Shown: positions 10,057-23,392, counted from the first letter of the stretch. The stretch: DNA of 64,000 nucleotides from Pisaster brevispinus (GCA_023634235.1 JAMKCF010000022.1:62001-126000); one strand, 5' to 3'. Program-made: numbers and translations. The notes: generated by a model from the letters alone, not told the origin.

Positions 10057-11164
10057 CAATGCTCGGGCTAGTTCAAGACAAGCGCCCCGCACTTGCACAT
10101 TTGCTGCACATGCGTAGTGAGTACCCAGAACGCATTGCAAAATAATAACAAACATTGAGCTGTCGTCTGCATATACGACGTACGACGTGTTGTGCGTCTT
10201 CAAATTGAAATGTAAGCTCGATCTGGTAAGTATGGATTTTTATTTTCAGTTTTTTTAATACATTGTAATCTAAGGAAAGGGTTGATAGGTCATTTGACGT
10301 GTATCATCTGTCATCCCTCCCGTCTCCACACAAAGCAGAGAGAGACAGACAGAGCGTCTGACGTTGACAGGTTCTAAGGGAGGTAGACATGTCAATACGT
10401 GGTAGTACGTAGTCGTTGCTGCTTAGTGGTGTTTACTGCAGTCCTGCACACAATTGTCACAAGTTTCTTTGAAAAATAGTTCTATGTCTCTGGCTGCTTG
10501 TTGTGCCACAAACAAACTCACAGTCCCTCGAATCGTAGACAGTCCAGATTATAGATCGAGCGAGGTGATACTGCTATAAACAGAGTGACAGTGATGATTG
10601 TGTGTATATTGTGTAACTCTAGTCTTGACTGGTTTAGTCCCAACCCTGTAGGCTGTGCAAACTCGGTCAGTGTTGTGGACCAGTTCCACATCAAGTTCAA
10701 CCACCACAACAAGCCCATCGCTACGAAATGAAATGCCAAATGGCACACAATACAAGACATTCTGACTAAACACAGTCATCATTCACATAATTTAAATAGT
10801 CGCTATATCCATTATGCCATCAGCAGGTGAGAGTGATGGATAAGTCTAATCTATGGGAGTTCCTGTGAAACAATGGATTTATGGCAAGGCCTTTAACAAC
10901 TAGGCTAAACATTACAAAAAACACTGTCAACTTTTGATATTGTACCTGGCAGTAAACAAAACTAGTAAACCATTTCAATTTTAATTCAACTCTAAACATT
11001 TATTTTCACTAAACAAAGCAAAAGCAACCTGACGAATTAAGTTGAAACAAGAAAGCAAATCATGGCTTTAAACTCAAATTTAGGACAGTGGATTTTACCT
11101 GGCACATCTAAAGCCACCTATGTATTTCAAAAATTCCCATTGATAAGAATTTGAAAGGTGCATG
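10057..11164. other. Intergenic, no gene seen
   Basis: No repeat family or splice-supported frame recognised between the foldback element and the satellite. Confidence 0.55.
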
Positions 11165-11717
11165 GCTCTGTCACTCTGGATCCTCCCATAAAATGTTACC
11201 CCTTCTAGTGCCATACTGTTTCAATCCCAAACATGCATCCCACTTTTCTATCACTCTGGATCCTCCCATAAAATCTCACCCCTTCTAGTGCCAGACTGTA
11301 CCAGTTCCAATTGCACCCCATTTTTCTATCATTTAGATCCTCCCATAAAATGTTACCCCTTCTAGTGCCTGACTGTACCAATTCCAATTGCACTCCACTT
11401 TGCTGTCACTCTGGATCATCCCATAAAATGTTACCCCTTCTAGTGCTACATGTATACTGTTTCAATCCCAAACATGCATCCCACTTTTCTGTCACTCTGG
11501 ATCCTCCCATAAAATGTTACCCTTATTAGTGCCATACTGTTTCAATCCCAAACATGCATCCCACTTTTCTATCACTCTGGATCCTCCCATAAAATCTCAC
11601 CCCTTCTAGTGCCAGACTGTACCAATTCCAATTGCATCCCACTTTTCTGTCACTCTGGATCCTCCCATAAAATGTTACCCCTTCTAGTGCCAGACTGTAC
11701 CAATTCCAATTGCACCC

Positions 11718-12395
11718 TAGACTTGATTTCAAGTCTGAGATCGCAGTTATTCCTCTGCATCAGCCACGAAAAACGCCCCCACAGATTAGCTATCGCGCGC
11801 CCAAACTTGCAATCTCAGACTTGACCCCCTTGCGTTTATGTATATTCATGTATTCAATGATAAATGTAAACAATCAAGCGTACGCCAGGGAGCTGGCCAA
11901 TCAGGAGACGGCAAAAACAATACTGGCAGCGTCTATTACTAACAGGCTGAACTCGCTTAAAATTACTGCTTTATATTCATTCGATATTAAATTTGTATAG
12001 TCCTTGGTACGTAAACAGTTTTTAAAATACATAGATAAGTTTAGTGAGAGATCTTAATGTAGTAAAAAACACATAACAAAATACATGATTCCTACTCCGC
12101 GATAACAGTTGCACCCTACAGTTTAAATGGAAGAGCTCACAACCTATCTCGTAGATGGTTTTGTTTGAATATTCATGTTATCGAAGGTTTTTGCAATTCC
12201 GACCAATCAGATTGTTCCGTCCACTTTTGGACAAATTCGCCATAGGGTGTGTACAAACCGTTGAACAATGGTCCCAAGTCTGTGATCGTAGGCTAATAGC
12301 GGAGGTTAATCTACAAGAGGGCGCTATTTCAGGGAATAATGTATTGGCTATCGGGTAGAGTAAAAGCCACGATCGCAGACTTGGAACCAAGTCTA
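11718..12395. mobile_element. 678-bp non-autonomous DNA transposon, MULE-like, inside the satellite
   Basis: Terminal inverted repeats begin TAGACTTGATTTCAAGTC at the left and TAGACTTGGTTCCAAGTC when the right end is reverse-complemented. Similarity continues for roughly 110 bp with gaps. It is flanked by an exact 9-bp repeat ATTGCACCC (11709-11717, 12396-12404) that occurs once in the intact satellite, so it is a target duplication. A 9-bp duplication plus long TIRs suggests a Mutator-like element; no transposase is encoded. Confidence 0.85.
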
Positions 12396-13336
12396 ATTGC
12401 ACCCCTTTTTTCTATCACTCTGGATCCTCCCATAAAATGTTACCCCTTCTAGTGCCTGACTGTACCAATTCCAATTGCACCCCACTTTTGTGTCACTCTG
12501 GATCCTCCCATAAATTGTTACCCCTTCTAGTGCCTGACTGTGCCAATTCCAATTGCACCCCACTTTTGTGTCACTCTGGATCCTCCCATAAATTGTTACC
12601 CCTTCTAGTGCCTGACTGTACCAATTCCAATTGCATCCCACTTTGCTGTCACTCTGGACCCTCCCAAAAAATGTTACCCCTTCTAGTGCCTGGCTGTAAC
12701 AATTCCAATTGCACCCCACTTTTCTGTAACTCTGGATCCTCCCATAAAATGTTACCCCTTCTAGTGCCATACTGTTTCAATCCCAAACATGCATCCCACT
12801 TTTCTGTCACTCTGGATCCTCCCATAAAATGTTACCCCTTCTAGTGCCTGACTTTATCAATTCTAATTGCACCCCACGTTCTGTCACTCTGGATCCTCCC
12901 ATAAAATGTTACCCCTTCTAGTGCCTGGCTGTATCAATTCCAATTGCACCCAACTTTTCTGTTACTCTGGATCCTCCCATAAATTATTACCCCTTCTAGT
13001 GCCTGACTGTACCAATTCCAATTGCCCCCCACTTTGCTGTCACTCTGGATCCTCCCACAAATTGTTAACCCCTTCTAGTGCCTGACTGTATCAATTCCAA
13101 TTGCACCCCACTTTTCTGTCACTCTGGATCCTCCCATAAAATGTTACCCCTTCTAGTGCCTGACTGTACCAATTCCAACTGCACCCCACTATTCTGTCAC
13201 TCTGGATCCTCCCATAAAATGTTACCCCTTCTAGTGCCTGAGTGTACCAAGTCCAATTGCACCCCACTTTTCTGTCACTCTGGATCCTCCCTTAAAATCT
13301 TACCCCTTCTTGTGCTTGACTGTACCAATTCCAATT

Positions 13337-13987
13337 CGTCGCTCGTACCACGAACTGACCTAACTGACTAAAATCACTTATTTTTGCAAATATATTTTTT
13401 TCCAAATTATTGACATACTCATTTCTGTCAATATTTTCAGTAAGTTTCAGTGCCTAATACGTACATTGTACGTAATAGTTTCGTAGTTACACTAATTAGT
13501 AAAAACCACGTATCACTAGACTTGCCATTTTGTCTTTTCACAAAGTGACCTAACTAGATTCGCCACTTTACCAATAGTAAACTATGCGCTACAGCGCGCG
13601 CAGTTCGTGCGCGGGTGAGAATTTGCGTACCACAAAGTGACCTAACTGGGAAGCGTAGTATTTTTACAAAGTGACCTATCTCGTTAGGTCTCTATTACGC
13701 ATTGGTTGGTACACAGCGCTCTGCGGGCAAAACTCGAATTTTCATTTTCACAAAGTGACCTATCTGTTTAGGAATTAATTACTCATTAAAATAGTTTTAG
13801 GGATGAAAACACATTGATAGTTCTGTATGAATTCAGCTTTATTTTCGTCATATAAAAAAAAAAATAAAAATAGTAAGCAGACTCCGAAACAGCAGTTTGA
13901 AAAGTAGTGCAACTTCAATCGTGATTTTCTCCAAACACGTTTTTCTTTACTGTGTACGAGTTACGTCACTTCGTGGTACGGGCGACG
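13337..13987. mobile_element. TIR transposon copy 1 (651 bp)
   Basis: The ends are CGTCGCTCGTACCACGAA and, reverse-complemented, CGTCGCCCGTACCACGAA, about 30 bp of TIR. It is flanked by AATT on both sides where intact satellite has one, so the target duplication is 4 bp. Internally GTGACCTAACT/GTGACCTATCT occurs four times after CAAA, echoing the TIR segment GAAGTGACGTAACT. No coding capacity. Lacks about 8 bp (around 13830) present in the other copies. Confidence 0.88.
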
Positions 13988-14497
13988 AATTGCACCCCAC
14001 TTTGATGTGACTCTGGATCCTCCCCCGACATGTTACCCCTTCTATTGCCTTACTGTATAATTTGCAATTTTGCATCCCACTTTGCTGTCACTCTGGATCC
14101 TCCCCCAACATGTTACCCCTTCTAGTGCCATTCTGTAGATACAATTTATCGAAAGCAGGACATGCCTGATGTGGTTGTGAAGATTCATCACAGCCCAAAG
14201 ACTGTTACAAATTGTTGCCTGTCTTGCATCCAATTTGTTGTCAGTCTTGGTTTTCCCCCAACCCCTTCTTGTGCCATACTGTATGAATCCCGAACATTAA
14301 TCCAACTTTGTTGTTACACTGGATCCTCCTCCAACATGTAACCCCTTCTAGTGCCATACTGTAGACAAAGTTTCTGAAAGCAGAATACGCTCGTTGTGGT
14401 TTTGAAGATACATCACAGTCGTAAGACTGTTATAAAAAATGTTGATCCTTGGCTGGAGTAATTGTATGCATACATCTTCTTTGGGTTTTTATTGCAG

Positions 14498-14670
14498 TAC
14501 ATTCAAGATGATCTGACAATTAATCACATCCTTTCTAATGAGAGATGCACAAACTCAGCTGAAGAGATCACCTGGCTTCCATCTTAACCATGATTTCAAA
14601 GTTCTACAACAGAATCTCTCTGCATCAAGCGACCTCAATTCTGCATCTTAAAGAATTCTGGAATATTGAG
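14498..14670 (+). other. Exon-like module copy 1 (173 bp)
   Basis: Preceded by a pyrimidine-rich tract and TTTTTATTGCAG, followed by GAG|GTAAAATTG, so both splice signals are present. It starts TACATTCAAGATGATCTGAC and reads 29 open codons (YIQDDLTINHIL...) before TAA. The family is not recognised. It could be a non-coding exon, a former terminal exon or a repeat that happens to carry splice signals. Confidence 0.5.
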
Positions 14671-16319
14671 GTAAAATTGTTTTGTTAATAATAAACATTG
14701 TAAAAGGGCCTGTTTACACCAAACTTATAGGATCAATCCCAATCATGCACCCCACTTTGATGTCACTCTGGATCCTCCCCAACATGTTACCCCTTTTGGA
14801 TTGCCAAACTGTTTTATTCCCAAACATGCATCCTTTTTTACTGTCACTCTGGATCCTCCCCCTACATGTTAACCCTTCTTTAGCCTTGTACTGTATCATT
14901 TCGAATTGAACCCCTCTTTTCTGTCATTCTGGATCCTCCCATAAAATCTTACCCTTTCTAGTGCCATACTGTTTCAATCACAAACATGCATCCCACTTTG
15001 CTGTCCCTCTGGACCCTCCCCAAACATATTACCCCTGCCGGATTGCCTTACTTCTTTATGCCAAACATGCACCCCACTTTTCTGTCACTCTGTATCCTCC
15101 CATAAAATCTTACCCCTTTTAGTGCCTGACTGTACCAATTCCAATTGCATCCCACTTTGCTGTTACTCTGGATCCTCCCATAAAATTTTACCCCTTCTAG
15201 TGCCTGACTGTACCAATTCCAATTGCATCCCACTTTTCTGTCACTCTGGATCCTCCCATAAAATGTTACCCGTTCTAGTGCCTGACTGTACCAATTCCAA
15301 TTGCATCCCACTTTTCTGTCACTCTGGATCCTCCCATAAAATGTTACCCCTTCTAGTGCCTGACTGTACCAATTCCAATTCCACCCCACTTTTCAATCAC
15401 TCTGGATCCTCCCATAAAATGTTACCCCTTCTAGTGCCTGACTGTACAAATTCCAATTGCACCCCATTTTGCTGTCACTGTGGATCCTCCCATAAAATGT
15501 TACCCCTTCTAGTGCCATACTGTTTCAATCCCAAACATGCATCCCACTTTTCTGTCACTCTGGATCCTCCCATAAAATGTTACCCCTTCTAGTGCCTGAC
15601 TGTATCAATTCCAATTGCAACCCACGTTCTGTCACTCTGGATCCTCCCATAAATTGTTACCCCTTCTAGTGCCTGGCTGTATCAATTCCAATTGCACCCC
15701 ACTTTTCTGTAACTCTGGATCCTCCCATAAAATGTTACCCCTTCTAGTGCCATACTGTTTCAATCCCAAACATGCATCCTACTTTTCTGTCACTCTGGAT
15801 CCTCCCATAAAATGTTACCCGTTCTAGTGCCTGACTGTATCAATTCCAATTGCACCCCACGTTCTGTCACTCTGGATCCTCCCATAAAATGTTACCCCTT
15901 CTAGTGCCTGGCTGTATCAATTCCAATTGCACCCCACTTTTCTGTCACTCTGGACCCTCCCATAAATTATTAATCCTTCCAGTGCCTGACTGTACCAATT
16001 CCAATTGCCCCCCACTTTGCTGTCACTCTAGATCCTCCCACAAATTGTTAACCCCTTCTAGTGCCTGACTGTATCAATTCCAATTGCACCCCACTTTTCT
16101 GTCACTCTGGATCCTCCCATAAAATGTTACCCCTTCTAGTGCCTGACTGTACCAATTCCAACTGCACCCCACTATTCTGTCACTCTGGATCCTCCCATAA
16201 AATGTTACCCCTTCTAGTGCCTGAGTGTACCAAGTCCAATTGCACCCCACTTTTCTGTCACTCTGGATCCTCCCTTAAAATCTTACCCCTTTTTGTGCTT
16301 GACTGTACCAATTCCAATT

Positions 16320-16979
16320 CGTCGCTCGTACCACGAACTGACCTAACTGACTAAAATCACTTATTTTTGCAAATATTTTTTTTTCCAAATTATTGACATA
16401 CTCATTTCTGTCAATATTTTCAGTAAGTTTCAGTGCCTAATACGTACATTGTACGTAATAGTTTCGTAGTTACACAAATTAGTTAAAACCACGTATCACT
16501 AGACTTGCCATTTTGTCTTTTCACAAAGTGACCTAACTAGATTCGCCACTTTACCAATGGTAAACTATGCGCTACAGCGCGCGCAGTTCGGGCGCGCGTG
16601 AGAATTTGCGTACCACAAAGTGACCTAACTGGGAAGCGTAGTATTTTTACAAAGTGACCTATCTCGTTAGGTCTCTATTACGCATTGGTTGGTACACAGC
16701 GCTCTGCGGTCAAAACTCGAATTTTAATTTTCACAAAGTGACCTATCTGTTTAGGAATTAATTACTCATTAAAATAGTTTTAGGGATAAAAACACATTGT
16801 TAGTTCTGTATGAATAAAGAATTCAGCTTTATTTTCGTCATATAAAAAAAAAAAAAAAAAAATAGTAAGCAGACTCCGAAACAGCAGTTTGAAAAGTAGT
16901 GCAACTTCAATCGTGATTTTCTCCGAACACGTTTTTTTTTACTGTGTACGAGTTACGTCACTTCGTGGTACGGGCGACG
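16320..16979. mobile_element. TIR transposon copy 2 (660 bp)
   Basis: Same element at the same position in the satellite as copy 1, with the same AATT flanks. It differs by a few substitutions (for example TTCGGGCGCGCGTGAG for TTCGTGCGCGGGTGAG) and a longer A tract near 16843. Its location shows it was copied together with the surrounding ~3-kb unit. Confidence 0.9.
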
Positions 16980-17489
16980 AATTGCACCCCACTTTGATGT
17001 GACTCTGGATCCTCCCCCGACATGTTACCCCTTCTATTGCCTTACTGTATAATTTGCAATTTTGCATCCCACTTTGCTGTCACTCTGGATCCTCCCCCAA
17101 CATGTTACCCCTTCTAGTGCCATTCTGTAGATACAATTTATCGAAAGCAGGACATGCCTGATGTGGTTGTGAAGATTCATCACAGCCCAAAGACTGTTAC
17201 AAATTGTTGCCTGTCTTGCATCCAATTTGTTGTCAGTCTTGGTTTTCCCCCAACCCCTTCTTGTGCCATACTGTATGAATCCCGAACATTAATCCAACTT
17301 TGTTGTTACACTGGATCCTCCTCCAACATGTAACCCCTTCTAGTGCCATACTGTAGACAAAGTTTCTGAAAGCAGAATACGCTCGTTGTGGTTTTGAAGA
17401 TACATCACAGTCGTAAGACTGTTATAAAAAATGTTGATCCTTGGCTGGAGTAATTGTATGCATACATCTTCTTTGGGTTTTTATTGCAG

Positions 17490-17662
17490 TACATTCAAGA
17501 TGATCTGACAATTAATCACATCCTTTCTAATGAGAGATGCACAAACTCAGCTGAAGAGATCACCTGGCTTCCATCTTAACCATGATTTCAAAGTTCTACA
17601 TCAGAATCTCTCTGCATCAAGCGACCTCAATTCTGCATCTTAAAGAATTCTGGAATATTGAG
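17490..17662 (+). other. Exon-like module copy 2 (173 bp)
   Basis: Same boundaries and signals as copy 1 with one visible change (TACATCAGAATC for TACAACAGAATC). Lies in higher-order unit 2. Confidence 0.5.
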
Positions 17663-19312
17663 GTAAAATTGTTTTGTTAATAATAAACATTGTAAAAGGG
17701 CCTGTTTACACCAAACTTATAGGATCAATCCCAATCATGCACCCCACTTTGATGTCACTCTGGATCCTCCCCCAACATGTTACCCCTTTTGGATTGCCAA
17801 ACTGTTTTATTCCCAAACATGCATCCTTTTTTACTGTCACTCTGGATCCTCCCCCTACATGTTAACCCTTCTTTAGCCTTGTACTGTATCATTTCGAATT
17901 GAACCCCTCTTTTCTGTCATTCTGGATCCTCCCATAAAATCTTACCCTTTCTAGTGCCATACTGTTTCAATCACAAACATGCATCCCACTTTGCTGTCCC
18001 TCTGGACCCTCCCCAAACATATTACCCCTGCCGGATTGCCTTACTTCTTTATGCCAAACATGCACCCCACTTTTCTGTCACTCTGTATCCTCCCATAAAA
18101 TCTTACCCCTTTTAGTGCCTGACTGTACCAATTCCAATTGCATCCCACTTTGCTGTTACTCTGGATCCTCCCATAAAATTTTACCCCTTCTAGTGCCTGA
18201 CTGTACCAATTCCAATTGCATCCCACTTTTCTGTCACTCTGGATCCTCCCATAAAATGTTACCCGTTCTAGTGCCTGACTGTACCAATTCCAATTGCATC
18301 CCACTTTTCTGTCACTCTGGATCCTCCCATAAAATGTTACCCCTTCTAGTGCCTGACTGTACCAATTCCAATTCCACCCCACTTTTCAATCACTCTGGAT
18401 CCTCCCATAAAATGTTACCCCTTCTAGTGCCTGACTGTACAAATTCCAATTGCACCCCATTTTGCTGTCACTGTGGATCCTCCCATAAAATGTTACCCCT
18501 TCTAGTGCCATACTGTTTCAATCCCAAACATGCATCCCACTTTTCTGTCACTCTGGATCCTCCCATAAAATGTTACCCCTTCTAGTGCCTGACTGTATCA
18601 ATTCCAATTGCAACCCACGTTCTGTCACTCTGGATCCTCCCATAAATTGTTACCCCTTCTAGTGCCTGGCTGTATCAATTCCAATTGCACCCCACTTTTC
18701 TGTAACTCTGGATCCTCCCATAAAATGTTACCCCTTCTAGTGCCATACTGTTTCAATCCCAAACATGCATCCTACTTTTCTGTCACTCTGGATCCTCCCA
18801 TAAAATGTTACCCGTTCTAGTGCCTGACTGTATCAATTCCAATTGCACCCCACGTTCTGTCACTCTGGATCCTCCCATAAAATGTTACCCCTTCTAGTGC
18901 CTGGCTGTATCAATTCCAATTGCACCCCACTTTTCTGTCACTCTGGACCCTCCCATAAATTATTAATCCTTCCAGTGCCTGACTGTACCAATTCCAATTG
19001 CCCCCCACTTTGCTGTCACTCTAGATCCTCCCACAAATTGTTAACCCCTTCTAGTGCCTGACTGTATCAATTCCAATTGCACCCCACTTTTCTGTCACTC
19101 TGGATCCTCCCATAAAATGTTACCCCTTCTAGTGCCTGACTGTACCAATTCCAACTGCACCCCACTATTCTGTCACTCTGGATCCTCCCATAAAATGTTA
19201 CCCCTTCTAGTGCCTGAGTGTACCAAGTCCAATTGCACCCCACTTTTCTGTCACTCTGGATCCTCCCTTAAAATCTTACCCCTTTTTGTGCTTGACTGTA
19301 CCAATTCCAATT

Positions 19313-19971
19313 CGTCGCTCGTACCACGAACTGACCTAACTGACTAAAATCACTTATTTTTGCAAATATTTTTTTTTCCAAATTATTGACATACTCATTT
19401 CTGTCAATATTTTCAGTAAGTTTCAGTGCCTAATACGTACATTGTACGTAATAGTTTCGTAGTTACACAAATTAGTTAAAACCACGTATCACTAGACTTG
19501 CCATTTTGTCTTTTCACAAAGTGACCTAACTAGATTCGCCACTTTACCAATGGTAAACTATGCGCTACAGCGCGCGCAGTTCGGGCGCGCGTGAGAATTT
19601 GCGTACCACAAAGTGACCTAACTGGGAAGCGTAGTATTTTTACAAAGTGACCTATCTCGTTAGGTCTCTATTACGCATTGGTTGGTACACAGCGCTCTGC
19701 GGTCAAAACTCGAATTTTAATTTTCACAAAGTGACCTATCTGTTTAGGAATTAATTACTCATTAAAATAGTTTTAGGGATAAAAACACATTGTTAGTTCT
19801 GTATGAATAAAGAATTCAGCTTTATTTTCGTCATATAAAAAAAAAAAAAAAAAATAGTAAGCAGACTCCGAAACAGCAGTTTGAAAAGTAGTGCAACTTC
19901 AATCGTGATTTTCTCCGAACACGTTTTTTTTTACTGTGTACGAGTTACGTCACTTCGTGGTACGGGCGACG
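19313..19971. mobile_element. TIR transposon copy 3 (659 bp)
   Basis: Almost identical to copy 2, including the GGGCGCGCGTGAG variant, so copies 2 and 3 are the most recently duplicated pair. Confidence 0.9.
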
Positions 19972-20481
19972 AATTGCACCCCACTTTGATGTGACTCTGG
20001 ATCCTCCCCCGACATGTTACCCCTTCTATTGCCTTACTGTATAATTTGCAATTTTGCATCCCACTTTGCTGTCACTCTGGATCCTCCCCCAACATGTTAC
20101 CCCTTCTAGTGCCATTCTGTAGATACAATTTATCGAAAGCAGGACATGCCTGATGTGGTTGTGAAGATTCATCACAGCCCAAAGACTGTTACAAATTGTT
20201 GCCTGTCTTGCATCCAATTTGTTGTCAGTCTTGGTTTTCCCCCAACCCCTTCTTGTGCCATACTGTATGAATCCCGAACATTAATCCAACTTTGTTGTTA
20301 CACTGGATCCTCCTCCAACATGTAACCCCTTCTAGTGCCATACTGTAGACAAAGTTTCTGAAAGCAGAATACGCTCGTTGTGGTTTTGAAGATACATCAC
20401 AGTCGTAAGACTGTTATAAAAAATGTTGATCCTTGGCTGGAGTAATTGTATGCATACATCTTCTTTGGGTTTTTATTGCAG

Positions 20482-20654
20482 TACATTCAAGATGATCTGA
20501 CAATTAATCACATCCTTTCTAATGAGAGATGCACAAACTCAGCTGAAGAGATCACCTGGCTTCCATCTTAACCATGATTTCAAAGTTCTACATCAGAATC
20601 TCTCTGCATCAAGCGACCTCAATTCTGCATCTTAAAGAATTCTGGAATATTGAG
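20482..20654 (+). other. Exon-like module copy 3 (173 bp)
   Basis: Identical in reading to copy 2, with TTTTTATTGCAG before and GTAAAATTG after. Lies in higher-order unit 3. Confidence 0.5.
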
Positions 20655-22303
20655 GTAAAATTGTTTTGTTAATAATAAACATTGTAAAAGGGCCTGTTTA
20701 CACCAAACTTATAGGATCAATCCCAATCATGCACCCCACTTTGATGTCACTCTGGATCCTCCCCCAACATGTTACCCCTTTTGGATTGCCAAACTGTTTT
20801 ATTCCCAAACATGCATCCTTTTTTACTGTCACTCTGGATCCTCCCCCTACATGTTAACCCTTCTTTAGCCTTGTACTGTATCATTTCGAATTGAACCCCT
20901 CTTTTCTGTCATTCTGGATCCTCCCATAAAATCTTACCCTTTCTAGTGCCATACTGTTTCAATCACAAACATGCATCCCACTTTGCTGTCCCTCTGGACC
21001 CTCCCCAAACATATTACCCCTGCCGGATTGCCTTACTTCTTTATGCCAAACATGCACCCCACTTTTCTGTCACTCTGTATCCTCCCATAAAATCTTACCC
21101 CTTTTAGTGCCTGACTGTACCAATTCCAATTGCATCCCACTTTGCTGTTACTCTGGATCCTCCCATAAAATTTTACCCCTTCTAGTGCCTGACTGTACCA
21201 ATTCCAATTGCATCCCACTTTTCTGTCACTCTGGATCCTCCCATAAAATGTTACCCCTTCTAGTGCCTGGCTGTATCAATTCCAATTGCACCCCACTTTT
21301 CTGTTACTCTGGATCCTCCCATAAATTATTACCCCTTCTAGTGCCTGACTGTACCAATTCCAATTGCCCCCCACTTTGCTGTCACTCTGGATCCTCCCAC
21401 AAATTGATAACCCCTTCTAGTGCCTGACTGTATCAATTCCAATTGTACCCCACTTTTCTGTCACTCTGGATCCTCCCATAAAATGTTACCCCTTCTAGTG
21501 CCTGACTGTACCAATTCCAACTGCACCCCACTATTCTGTCACTCTGGATCCTCCCATAAAATGTTACCCCTTCTAGTGCCTGACTGTATCAATTCCAATT
21601 GCACCCCACGTTCTGTCACTCTGGATCCTCCCATAAATTGTTACCCCTTCTAGTGCCTGACTGTATCAATTCCAATTGCACCCCACTTTTCTGTAACTCT
21701 GGATCCTCCCATAAAATATTACCCCTTCTAGTGCCATACTGTTTCAATCCCAAACATGCATCCCACTTTTCTGTCACTCTGGATCCTCCCATAAAATGTT
21801 ACCCCTTCTAGTGCCTGACTGTATCAATTCCAATTGCACCCCACGTTCTGTCACTGTGGATCCTCCCATAAAATGTTACCCCTTCTAGTGCCTGGCTGTA
21901 TCAATTCCAATTGCACCCCACTTTTCTGTCACTCTGGATCCTCCCATAAATTATTAATCCTTCCAGTGCTTGACTGTACCAATTCCAATTGCCCCCCACT
22001 TTGCTGTCACTCTAGATCCTCCCACAAATTGTTAACCCCTTCTAGTGCCTGACTGTATCAATTCCAATTGCACCCCACTTTTCTGTCACTCTGGATCCTC
22101 CCATAAAATGTTACCCCTTCTAGTGCCTGACTGTACCAATTCCAACTGCACCCCACTATTCTGTCACTCTGGATCCTCCCATTAAATGTTACCCCTTCTA
22201 GTGCCTGAGTGTACCAAGTCCAATTGCACCCCACTTTTCTGTCACTCTGGATCCTCCCTTAAAATCTTACCCCTTCTTGTGCTTGACTGTACCAATTCCA
22301 ATT

Positions 22304-22962
22304 CGTCGCTCGTACCACGAACTGACCTAACTGACTAAAATCACTTATTTTTGCAAATATTTTTTTTTTCCAAATTATTGACATACTCATTTCTGTCAAT
22401 ATTTTCAGTAAGTTTCAGTGCCTAATACATGTACATTGTACGTAATAGTTTCGTAGTTACACAAATTAGTTAAAACCACGTATCACTAGACTTGCCATTT
22501 TGTCTTTTCACAAAGTGACCTAACTAGATTCGCCACTTTACCAAAAGTAAACTATGCGCTACAGCGCGCGCAGTTCGTGCGCGGGTGAGAATTTGCGTAC
22601 CACAAAGTGACCTAACTGGGAAGCGTAGTATTTTTACAAAGTGACCTATCTCGTTAGGTCTCTATTACGCATTGGTTGGTACACAGCGCTCTGCGGTCAA
22701 AATTCGAATTTTAATTTTCACAAAGTGACCTATCTGTTTAGGAATTAATTACTCATTAAAATAGTTTTAGGGATAAAAACACATTGTTAGTTCTGTATGA
22801 ATAAAGAATTCAGCTTTATTTTCGTCATATAAAAAAAATAAATAAATAGTAAGCAGACTCCGAAACAGCAGTTTGAAAAGTAGTGCAACTTCAATCGTGA
22901 TTTTCTCCGAACACGTTTTTTTTACTGTGTACGAGTTACGTCACTTCGTGGTACGGGCGACG
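22304..22962. mobile_element. TIR transposon copy 4 (659 bp)
   Basis: Same satellite position and AATT flanks. It has the GTGCGCGGGTGAG state of copy 1 but the longer ATGAATAAAGAATTCAG state of copies 2 and 3, so the unit copies have mixed histories. Confidence 0.9.
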
Positions 22963-23392
22963 AATTGCACCCCACTTTGATGTCACTCTGGATCCTCCCC
23001 CGACATGTTACCCCTTCTAGTGCCATACTGTAGATACAATTTATCGAAAGCAGGACATGCCTGATGTGGTTGTGAAGATTCATCACAGCCCAAAGACTGT
23101 TACAAATTGTTGCCTGTCTTGCATCCAATTTGTTGTCAGTCTTGGTTTTCCCCCAACCCCTTCTTGTGCCATACTGTATGAATCCCGAACATTAATCCAA
23201 CTTTGTTGTTACACTGGATCCTCCTCCAGCATATAACCCCTTCTAGTGCCATACTGTAGACAAAGTTTCTGAAAGCAGACTACGCTCGTTGTGGTTTTGA
23301 AGATACATCACAGTCGTAAGACTGTTATAAAAAATGTTGATCCTTGGCTGGAGTAATTGTATGCATACATCTTCTTTGGGTTTTTATTGCAG

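Larger units (their letters stand above)
13337..16319 (+). repeat. Higher-order satellite unit 1 (~2.98 kb)
   Basis: Bounded by successive transposon starts. Contents in order: transposon, diverged monomers, exon-like module, diverged monomers, then a run of 78-bp monomers. From about 14000 onward it is nearly identical to the next unit, with occasional single-base differences such as CCTCCCCAAC at 14774 against CCTCCCCCAAC. Confidence 0.88.
16320..19312 (+). repeat. Higher-order satellite unit 2 (2.99 kb)
   Basis: Same order of parts as unit 1, offset by 2983-2993 bp. The 78-bp monomers at 18041-19347 give the same translations as those at 15048-16354, showing recent duplication. Confidence 0.9.
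19313..22303 (+). repeat. Higher-order satellite unit 3 (2.99 kb)
   Basis: The first two thirds match unit 2 closely; the monomer run at 21107-22052 is rearranged, with a different order and number of monomer types, as expected from unequal exchange within the array. Confidence 0.88.

Noticed and set aside
9925..10203. 92-codon minus-strand ORF across the foldback element
   Set aside because: Half of it is the hairpin arm translated; no independent coding evidence.
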